Origin: Tetrapyrgos nigripes
Lineage: Eukaryota; Basidiomycota; Agaricomycetes; Agaricales; Campanellaceae
Direction of reading: 5' to 3'
NCBI GenBank assembly: GCA_013368315.1
Contig: JAACJM010000014.1
Coordinates: forward strand, 186,001 to 250,000
Length of the DNA: 64,000 nucleotides
The position numbers were made by a program, and so were the translations under genes. Under the pieces are notes generated by a model, which saw only the letters and a program-made list of their open reading frames with translations, had not been told where the DNA came from and ran no database searches. This document shows positions 55,215 to 64,000 of the stretch, piece after piece. Every line of letters begins with the position of its first letter. Position 1 is the stretch's first letter.

Positions 55215-57445
55215 ATGTTCGACGCACTCAAGGCCCAAATAACTAAGACGCCGTTGACGGTGGTCGCAATGCTCGGTGCTGTGGTAATCTTACTCAATTT
55301 CTTCGATTCATACCGCCGAGCACGTAAAGTATGTCTCATTTCTACTTTTTCTCAAAATACTCCTTTCCTGACATTGGACTAGCTCGATGGTATCCCTACC
55401 GTAGGTCCCTCTGGCATATTTTCTTCGTATATTGGTGCATGGAGATTATTTCGCGAGGGCCGCAAAATGGTGCAAGAAGGATATGACAAGGTACTTGTCC
55501 TTGAAATACCTCCTGCTTTGTGTCCTCTCAAAGTACTCCTCTTTGGAAGTATCACGGAGGTGCATTCAGAGTGCCGATGCTGAATCACTGGCAAGTTGTC
55601 GTGACAAGTCCAGAAATGATCAACGATATCAAAAGGGCCCCAAATGACGTTCTGTCGTTCATGGGCGCAATACAACAAGTGCGCTGTCTTCTCACCAATG
55701 AGTTCCTGAAAATTTAAAGGTTTCCTAGTTGATGCAAATCGAGCACACAATGGGAAAAGCCATACACACCGACCCTTACCACATCGATGTTATCAAAAAC
55801 TCCTTGACCCGTAGCATTTCTTCAAAACTTGAGAGCATTGTCGAAGAGGTCGCGTATGCGTTTCAAGATGAACTGCCTGCCAGCGATGGTCAGTCTGCTT
55901 TCTCATTGCAGTATGCTTTTCTGATCCAAAAATTTCCCTGTTGGTTCAGATTGGATCAAAATTCCTGCCATGGAGGTCATCAGGAGGGTTGTTTGCAGAG
56001 CTAGTAACCGTGTCTTTGTCGGTGCTCCACTATGTCAGTTTCGCAACAGTTTCGTATGTGTCTTAAGACAGTTCAACTCATTTTCTGCGCTGCAGGTCGC
56101 AATCTTGATTATATGGTTGGCAAGGTTTCGTTTCTACAAGAACTTGAAGAGGGCTCAAGCTCACTTCCAGGACCTGAACATCAAATTTGCTATGGATGTC
56201 GCTTTTTCTGGTCTATTCGTGAACGTCTTTCCGGGATTCATGAGATCGTAAGCCTTCTCGTCTTCATCATTTTGCACTTGGCAGTTGGAGGTCACTAACA
56301 TGTATGGTAACCTCTCAGTACCGTCGCCAGATGGATTTCTCCCACTTCCAGGTCTATCAACCGCGCCATCAAGCATGTCGGCCCAGTCATCCAAGAACGA
56401 CTCGATAAAGAGAAAGAATATGGAGGAGAGTGGCCAGGAAAGCCGGTATGATCCAGTTAAGTCATCAACGCTCGTCGACTCATTAATCTCTGTGCTAGAA
56501 CGACTTCTTGTCCTGGCTTTTAGCTCAGGCCCAAGGTTATCAGCGGTCCATTCGTGATCTTACACTGCGTATCCTTTCTGTCAACTTCGCTGCTATACAC
56601 ACCACGGTACGTTTCTTCGCCACGCACCCTATTAATTGCCTACTGACGGCCTTCTCCGCTAGAGTATGGTATGACCTTATTTCCTTACCAGCCAGCTCAC
56701 AAATATTTATGATCGGCTAATTTTTACGCAGGCGTTCGCTAATGGCCTGTACGTCCTCGCCGCCCATCCTGAATATCTCCAGCCACTCCGAGAGGAAGTA
56801 GAACTAGTCGTCGCCGAGTACGGTTGGACAAAAACTGCCATGGGTAAAATGCGCAAGCTGGATAGCTTCTTGAAAGAGTCAGAGAGACTTATGGGTAGCG
56901 GTGCAAGTGCGTTGTTGATCTCTGTCCATACCAGAAGGTCCTTTTTTCTGATGAACCTTGTTTCTAGTCGGCATGCATCGTCTGACTCTCAAAGAATTCA
57001 CTTTCTCTGATGGAACCACAGTACCCGCCGGGACGATCATCGCCGTCGCCTCAAATGCGGTACATCACGATCAGAGCAAGTATTCGAAACCGTATGAGTT
57101 TGACGGTTTCCGCTACTCGTTGATGCGAGAAGAAGACGGCGAAGGTATCAAACATCAGATGGCCACCCCTGACCACGAGAACTGGTTATTATTCGGAGCT
57201 GGCCACCATGCATGGTATAGTACCTGCGTAATTCTCAGAAATCCGTGCTCTGATCTCACTTCTCGACTAGCCCCGGTCGTTTCTTCGCCGTGAACGAGCT
57301 TAAGCTTATGTTGAGCCTCCTCATTTTGAACTACGACGTGAAGTTTGAAAAGGAAGGAGAGATCCCCCCATCAACATGGTTCGCGACCAACAACATGCCG
57401 TCGTCAAAAGTTGAAGTTATGTTCAGAAAGCGAGCCAAAGTATAG
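55215..57445 (+). CDS. Cytochrome P450 monooxygenase (second), with 6-nt microexon
   Basis: The ATG at 55215 gives MFDALKAQITKTPLTVVAML and a membrane helix (TVVAMLGAVVILLNFF), an ER anchor. Then LDGIPTVGPSGIFSSYIGAW (Pro-rich hinge), YHGGAFRVPMLNHWQVVVTS and VEEVAYAFQDELPASD. The I-helix region reads LRILSVNFAAIHTTSMAFAN. TTSM is completed only by a 6-nt exon AGTATG at 56663-56668 between two introns (56607-56662 and 56669-56731). The K helix has SFLKESERLMG (ExxR). The heme loop is LLFGAGHHACPGRFFAVNEL, with the Cys codon split by an intron. The stop is at 57443-57445. All core motifs are intact. Subfamily and substrate cannot be named; the arrangement resembles fungal ent-kaurene-oxidase-like P450s. 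Confidence 0.9.
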
Positions 57446-57647
57446 CCGTTTCGTTACCCCCACTTCATATGCAAAGGTCGTATACTTGTACACACTAGCT
57501 TACGGATTCTGAACATTCGATGCATCAATGTTGTATCATCAATGACTGCTGAACTACACAGTCGTACAAGAACGGCACCGTAAAGACATTTTTACAGAAA
57601 AATAACGAAAAGACAGAAGGATGCAAAAATTTTTAATGACTTTTAGG

Positions 57648-60138
57648 TTACGCGTCTGCTGGTACAGGAGCGATCTGGCCTCCTTTGGCCGCTGTAGGAG
57701 TGAACGTATGCCAGCGGTCATTGAAGCGGACGTCTGGGTAAGATAATGAGTAAAATGCAGATAAGGTAGGATGACGTATCCTTACCAAGTGGTCTCCCGC
57801 CGTACATGTACTGCTGGAATTTGGCTGAGAATGAAATCTCATTAGTAAAGCGTCTTGTAAATAGGACAGGAACCATACCAATAGCAGTTTCAGCTTCTGC
57901 AACTTGCGAGAATTGCACCACACCGCAACCCTTGGAGCGGGTTCCGTCGAACAGAATTTCCGCAAGTTCAACCTGACCAGTAGTCTCGAACAACTCGACG
58001 AGATCCTCATTAGCGGTGGACCATGGAAGCTGTGAGAAGGCATATTAAATAACCACATGCTACAACGTCCAAGAAAATGAAAGCTTACATTTCGAACCAT
58101 TATCTGTTGACTTGGTTCTGGTTCTGCACCGTATCCTCCACCGAAGCCACCAGGAGCAGCAGCAGCACCACTGTACCCGCTATAACCGTTCATACCACCA
58201 GATCCGGCTTGTTGATCCGGGCCAGAGTAATCTGCGTAAAGATCACGATTTGAGAAATCACGTCCAGGACCACCCCCGAATCCACCACGGAGACCGCCTC
58301 GGAAACCACCTCGGAAACCACCACGGAAGCCACCGCGTGGTCCTCCTCTGAAACCTCCGCGGAAACCACCACCTGCTCCAGACAAGCCTGCATAACGATC
58401 CTGGGAACAGCATAAGCGGTTGATAAGTAAGGACAAGAGTAAGCAGTACCTCTCGGACTTCTAGTTGACGTCCATACCAATCAAAACCGTGATACATGCC
58501 TGAAAACGAGACGTCAGGTACCACCCATCGCGATACTTTGCATATCGACGTACTAATAGCTTGTTGGGCATCCTTGGCAGTTTCAAACACTACAGTTCCT
58601 GAGCCCTTGGGACGTCCATCGACCCCAATATTGATGTCTGCACGAATAATGTTACCGGCAGTTCGGAATAGGTCCTTCAGATCCTGCCATCCAGCTTGAT
58701 ACGGAAGCTGTGGAAGAAGATGAGCTGGACTCCACCACAATAAAAATGATGCTCACGTTGCCGACATAGAGCTGGTTGCCAGGATTCTGGTGCCCAAAGA
58801 AATTATGGGATGGGGGACGTGGAGGTGGCTGAGCATTAAAGCCTTGCCCTGCCATGGCCATACCCATCTTTCCTGGAACGGGAGTAGCACCAAACCGAGA
58901 CTCGTTTTCACGGTCCTGGATACGTTGTTAATAACCGAAACCCGATACGCATATCGAGCAAGAATTCACCTCTCGGATGTAGACAGGACGTCCGAGAAGA
59001 GTCATCTCAGACAGTTCCCGGACAGCCCTCTGTGCGTCTTCGGGATTACCAAACTCGACGATACTATGATCAAAGTCAGTAATCTTTCGCTACACGGAAA
59101 TGATAAACTTACCCGCATCCCTTCGAGACACCCATAGGAGTGACCAATACTTCGGCGAATAACACTTCTCCAGCTGCCAACCCAAAAAGAAAGTCCCATC
59201 AATATCCTCACGACGACTCAAGACCATTCCAAGAAACTCTAAGAAACAGCTCATCTCCCCGCAAGCTCAAAGAAAACGAAATTAAAGCCACCAGACCCTT
59301 TCGCGGACTCATCCCCACGCCGGTCCTGCGTCCTTGAGAGGGTGGCTTGCTGGCAGCAGGAATGTAGCCACTAGTACCACAGCCTTTGCAACTGCTCTCC
59401 ACATCTCCATTCTCAACGAAAACAGCAACTCAAAGATCAAAAAAACTTGAATATCCCCAAACCCACCTCCCCTCATAAATTCCATAAGGTCGCGATACTT
59501 GACGTCGTAGCTGAGGTTGCCGACATAGACGCGGTTTTCCCTCTTGCTGATTTTGGCAAACTCGGAAGCCTCTTCGTGAGGCGCGTTCATTGGTCCACCC
59601 AGAGAACGGGCGAAGGAATCTGAACCCTTACGATCCTTACTACGGCTCCTGCTTCGTGAACGCGGACTTCTCGATCTGGTTCGGGAGCGAGAGCGACGGG
59701 AACGGCGACGAGGCGACGCTGAGCGTCTTCTCGAGCGCGAGCGAGACCGGGACCGTTTTCGGCGCTTGAAAAAGAGATAAGAGTGAGCGCACTACCATGA
59801 ACAGACCAAACTACTCACATCACTTCCTCTGCGATCGTCAGGCTCCCAATGATCACCTCCACCAGCCCTTCTGGGGCGACCTGAAACATACGCAAATGTG
59901 GTAAGACACCACTCTTTTCTTCCTGAGTAGCCCACTCACCACTCTCCCGCCTCTCGCGATCTCTGTCTTTGTGATCTCTTCTGTCCCGGTCTCTGTCCCG
60001 GTCACGATCCCTATCCTTGTCCCTGTCGTAATCACGGTCTCTGTCTTTGTCGCGTTCCCTATCTCTGTCCCTGCCACTGCTGGAAGTCTTGAGGTCATCC
60101 ATGTCATCCTTGCTGTTAGTCTTCATGTCGACGTCCAT
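57648..60138 (-). CDS. Three-RRM SR/RGG RNA-binding protein, Gbp2/Hrb1-like
   Basis: Gbp2 and Hrb1 are shuttling SR-type proteins that bind mRNA during export and also bind telomeric DNA. From the likely ATG at 60138 (MDVDMKTNSKDDMDDLKT) the N-terminus is a long RD/RS stretch (DRDRDRDRDRDRR, then RSRSRSRSRR). RRM1 starts NRVYVGNLSYDVKYRDLMEF; RRM2 starts NQLYVGNLPYQAGWQDLKDL with KGSGTVVFETAKDAQQAI. A Gly/Arg block follows with about nine GGFRGG units (58410-58255). RRM3 starts QIMVRNLPWSTANEDLVELF with KGCGVVQFSQVAEAETAIAK, and the protein ends GGQIAPVPADA at 57648. Many introns of 50-80 nt. The order SR, RRM, RRM, RGG, RRM matches the family well. Confidence 0.87.
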
Positions 60139-60581
60139 GTCGGGCCCTACGCTTGGTGGCTTTCTGCTGTGTCTGAGGTGATGAAAAGAGCGATGTCACT
60201 GAAAGCTTAGTCACAGTGGAACCGGATCAGTTCAAACTCCGCTTACATACAGCCTCCGTGAAAATTTTTTTCGAGCTTCAGATGACAGAGACTCAGATGA
60301 GGAAAATTTGTGACTACGCAAATGTACACTTATACTTATTTCGACTAAGAGAGAGACAATCTAACTAGAATCGCGCATGCTAGATCAGAAAACCTGCAAA
60401 AAGAGAAAGAGAAAGAGAAAAGGACACGACGAAAAAATACACAATATGATAAGTAGCACCCTTCAGGTAAATAAAATTCTAAATGACGAGCCCATGTCAA
60501 TGCGGCGTCTATGTGAGTAGAAGTGTTGAGCCCCGCCAAATGCTGTTTCCCTTCACCCATGTTGGTCATTGATGGAAGAGT
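60139..60581. other. Intergenic between tandem genes
   Basis: Promoter of the Gbp2-like gene and 3' flank of TPS2. A GA-type purine tract (AAAAAGAGAAAGAGAAAGAG) lies at about 60397-60416. No gene recognised. Confidence 0.4.
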
Positions 60582-63500
60582 TTAAAGGTTACTCTGAGGA
60601 GTTGCAGGCCGAGTGGCCACCTCAACCATCTCCAACATATGCTCGACGACTTCCTGAGGAGTGGTAACGTGCCAGCTAGCCATAGTCCTCTTACTACTGT
60701 GCCCTACAGCCGTAGTGAATACCGCTTCCGGTGAAATGGCCAGTTCGACCGGAGGTGCACTCTTCTTGTCGGGCTCAATAAGCGTCACAGAGAGCGGCGC
60801 CTCCATGTTCGTCTTTGTCACACCGGGAGGGAAAAGGTTGAGGGCTCTAAACATGTCCTCGTCGGTCTGCATAGGATTCCGCAGGTCAGAGAGTACAGAC
60901 TTGCAGAAAAATTAGAACCAACCTTGTCGTCACCAGCACAAAAGATGAACTCTGCATCAGGGTTGAAGTAGAGTATACGCTTGACAATTTCTCCCTAATG
61001 AACGACCAGTACTCAGCACTGGTTCACAGAGAAAAAACTTTTGCTACTCACCTTGTTAACTGCAATCGGTCTCACTTCAAGGTTCTTCTTGCCCACCAGC
61101 ACTGGTTAACCACGTTGGTCAATTCAATACGCCCCATGATCCGTGGGGTGAATATATACTCACCCTCAATAGGTCTCTTGTGTGCAAGATTATTCTCAAG
61201 GAGATCTTGACATTGCCTGCATTGGAATTGTCTGGCGAAAAGAAAGGAACAGGCGGGTTTCCATGAGCCTAAAACACGAAAAATGCGGGATTAAAACGGA
61301 CTAACCCCCACTCGGGATCCGTGGCGCGATAATGCCATGTGATTGAGCTCTTCTTTACCTCAATATGACTGCCAGTCGTCCTCTGAACGGGAACAATCAA
61401 AAATAGATAAAAATGAGCACGCCATTCAAAAACGATAACGGAAGAAAAGGAATGAATGCACCAACCTCAGTGTAGTACCTGAATACCTCATGCACCTCCG
61501 TCATCCAACTCATATCCAAAGCCTCCGTAAAATTCATCCACTGGTCATTTCCAGGTTCTCTCACAAACCCACCATGTTCCGCTGAGAATCCCAACTTCTT
61601 CAACTGACCCAGATGTTGTTCGAGGAATTCACCATCTCTGCCCGAGATGATGTAGACGATATTTTTGGGATCATCACAAAGTTGCTTCAGTGCTGAGAGC
61701 GTTTCCTCGGAAGGCACAGCCATGGAAGGGACCTTGACGATGGGGGCGAGAGTACCCTATGAGAAACAGAAAGATAAAGCGTTAGCAGCCATGCTCAGAA
61801 TCAAGATCGCGTCGATGACTATCCTCCACTACTATTCCGAATCGGACTGTGGTGGATATTGATGAAGCTAATACTCACATCATAATCAAACAAAAACAAC
61901 CTTTTCTTTGCCTCAATATATTTCTTCTGCAACAGCTCTTTCGGTATGTAGGGAGTTTTCCTTGCTGTGTTCGTCCCACCAACTTGATTCAACAGCATCT
62001 TGACCAACACTGCAGCCCATGAATGCGATGTATGTGTCGTTACTACTTTGTGAAGTTTGGCATGTCGTGTTTGTTTCTCAGATTCAGACATGAGCAGTCC
62101 GCGATTCATAGCTGCTGCGACATCCTGTTCAAGGATAAACAAGAATAAGTAATTGTCAAATAGACAATCTGGAAGGAATAGCTCACCCCAAGATTCCAAG
62201 GATTGACCTGTAAAGCATCCTCCATATGTTTACTGATCCCCATGAACTCACTCAATACACTGGGACTCTTCTTGGTCTTCTCCTGCGCAATGACAAACTC
62301 CATCGAAGTGGTGTTCATGCCGTCTCTGAGAGGAGTAATGACAGCGAGGTCTGCAACGGATAGAAGAGCGTAAAATTCGTCTTTCTTGAGAGTTTGGTGG
62401 CTGGGACAACACGTTAGTATTTCCAGCCCAACAAAAGGAGACTCACTTACTAGTGATGACAAGGAATGAAATCCAAGCTCCCATACTCCCCATTGATATG
62501 TGCTACCAACTCACTAACTTGCCTCTCCAACTTCGGAGAATCAGACAATGCAGGTGAGGTAACCTGAATCATCACGACATTTCCAATCCACTCTGGGTAG
62601 TCCTGTAGTAATTTCTCAAAGGCACGGAGCTGAACAACCGTCAGAAAGGTAGGCGTAATCAAAAAGAAGGTAAGACAAACCTTTTGCAAAACTCCCTTGA
62701 CAACATCCAATTTGTCCCTCCCCACGATGATCTTCTTGCCCTCATACAGCGTCTTTAGTGCATCGAGCTTGGGTTTGATTCCCGGCCGCGTTCTGCGGTA
62801 GAAATTTCGTTAGTGGATGAGCGGATACGCATAATAATACCGAAATCGGATACAGCCAAATATAGGTGCAAATCCAAATCGATGGGTGATAACCAAGAGA
62901 TAGGGACGATAAGCAGAAATAGCAATCCAACACATATGGAAAGGAAGAGAAGAACGTCACGGAAGATTAGGGAAATAAGCAAGGCCATTCTCTTGCGATA
63001 CTCCCGCGAGACTTTGTGACAGGGGAGAAAGAAGAGAAGGAGAATATTCGAGCTTGATACTCACAAATCTCTGGCAACCCGCTCCGCGTCGACACCCACT
63101 GGACAATGCAGTACCGAGGTGACATGTCCCTCGACATCGATTCCACGCGAACTGGCTTCGTACCCACATACACGTATACAAGTGGAGATGAAGTGGCGAG
63201 CGTAGGAGTAGGTCTGGAATGTGTTGTCAAGCGCAAGTGTTAGCAAAGGTATATATTACTTACCTGGAAGCAAACGAGATTGGCTCCAAGCATTCCATCC
63301 AGAATTTCCTTACGCCCTTGAGAGTACAAAAGCGTTTAGAATCAGGTAAGGGTTGGTACACGAACACTCACTAGGCAAGCATCTGAATACCTCACTGCTT
63401 GGGAATGGCGTGTGGACGAACAATCCCAGAATTGCATCAGGAACTTGTTCTCGAACCATCTTTGGAACGAGGAGCAAGTGATAGTCGTGGATCCAGATTA

Positions 63501-64000
63501 AATCGCCTGGCTGGTAAACTTCATAAATTCGACGAGCAAATGCTGCATTGGCAGCTTCATAGAAAGGATAATGGGAATCGGCAGAGGCATATTCTGTAGC
63601 TACATCTTGCCAGAGAAGGTAGTGAAAGAGTGGCCAGAGGACTGGAATGCGACCAGAGATAAATTAGCGCCTGAACAAGTCTATAGGTAGCACACTACTC
63701 ACTTTGTTTGCAATACCCATCATAATGTCCGTGTGCAACCTTGCCAGGCATCCATACGGGGACATAAGCCGATGGCTTTGCCTCTTTCTCGTCATCTGGC
63801 TCAGTACCTGCTCCAGTTTCTTTAGGCTGGTAGCCTTTGAGAGCCTCATCCAACTCCTTTTTGTCTTGCTCGGAAATGTTTTCCTCAGAGACGTGTTCAC
63901 CGGGGGTAGTCGAAAGGATGTCACCGGTCCAGCCAATGATCAGTTGCTCATGGGTGGTAGACAAAGAGCGGATACCGGATATCATGGCAGCGTGGCCATA
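60582..64000 (-). CDS. TPS2: Trehalose-6-phosphate phosphatase, TPS2-type (5' end outside window)
   Basis: TPS2 removes phosphate from trehalose-6-phosphate, the second step of trehalose synthesis, in a complex with TPS1. The window holds the N-terminal GT20-like domain from AMISGIRSLSTTHEQLIIGW onwards, with LIWIHDYHLLLVPKMVREQV, LGLFVHTPFPSSEVFRCLPR and TPLRDGMNTTSMEFVIAQ. The C-terminal HAD phosphatase domain has motif 1 as LFLFDYDGTLAPIVKV (DxDGT, split by an intron), the SGRD block IVYIISGRDGEFLEQHLG and the metal-binding GDDKTDEDMFRAL. The stop is at 60582. RDGMNTTS and the complete HAD motifs point to TPS2 rather than TPS1 or a regulatory TPS3/TSL1. Reading is open at 64000, so the start lies beyond. 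About twelve introns. Confidence 0.93.

Noticed and set aside
48830..57445. Secondary-metabolite cluster around the two P450s
   Set aside because: No terpene cyclase, PKS, NRPS, transferase or transporter nearby; a PAQR protein and housekeeping genes surround them, and the two P450s are not close relatives.

Overview
This window is nuclear DNA from a filamentous fungus, almost certainly a basidiomycete (Agaricomycetes type). The genes are dense and split by many 45-70 nt GT-AG introns. Families typical of mushrooms are present: a DUF6534 seven-helix membrane protein, HET-domain proteins, multi-intron P450s and MYND zinc-finger proteins. Species cannot be named from the sequence alone. All intron-exon models were assembled by eye from reading frames, splice signals and family similarity.

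Layout. 0.4-5.7 kb: three tandem minus-strand copies of an ankyrin / SEC-C-like / MYND gene, one wrecked, one decaying, one nearly whole but with a frame break. 5.8-7.4 kb: a GID/CTLH ubiquitin-ligase subunit (GID9/FYV10). 9.9-12.1 kb: a flavin monooxygenase. 13.7-16.1 kb: a DUF6534 protein. 17.6-23.6 kb: a housekeeping block with a mitochondrial pyrimidine-nucleotide carrier (RIM2), Pol III subunit RPC25 and the nucleolar protein NOP4.

24.6-41.4 kb is the rearranged part. Two HET-domain genes form a roughly 2.7-2.9 kb inverted repeat around a tRNA-Val and a very large low-complexity LIM-domain gene. The left side of the spacer holds MITE-like elements, short inverted repeats and a decayed copy of a small unknown gene. 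A fragment of the flavin monooxygenase gene lies just outside the right arm, beside an ASCC1/AKAP7-type 2H phosphoesterase gene. The two HET genes are almost identical in the HET half and strongly diverged in the C-terminal half, as expected for allorecognition-type genes.

41.4-44.9 kb is gene-poor. 44.9-48.6 kb holds compact housekeeping genes in divergent and convergent pairs: NAC-beta, a GNAT acetyltransferase, a coactosin-like protein and RRG9. 48.9-57.5 kb holds two unrelated P450s around a PAQR/adiponectin-receptor-type membrane protein. 57.6-60.1 kb encodes a Gbp2/Hrb1-like SR/RGG three-RRM protein. 60.6-64.0 kb is the 3' part of a TPS2-type trehalose-6-phosphate phosphatase gene that runs off the window.

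No clear biosynthetic cluster, CRISPR array or intact transposon is visible. The most unusual items are the inverted HET pair with a conserved and a variable half, a MITE that supplies a HET stop codon, a 6-nt microexon in a P450, and opposite frame breaks at one A-run in two ankyrin-MYND paralogues.
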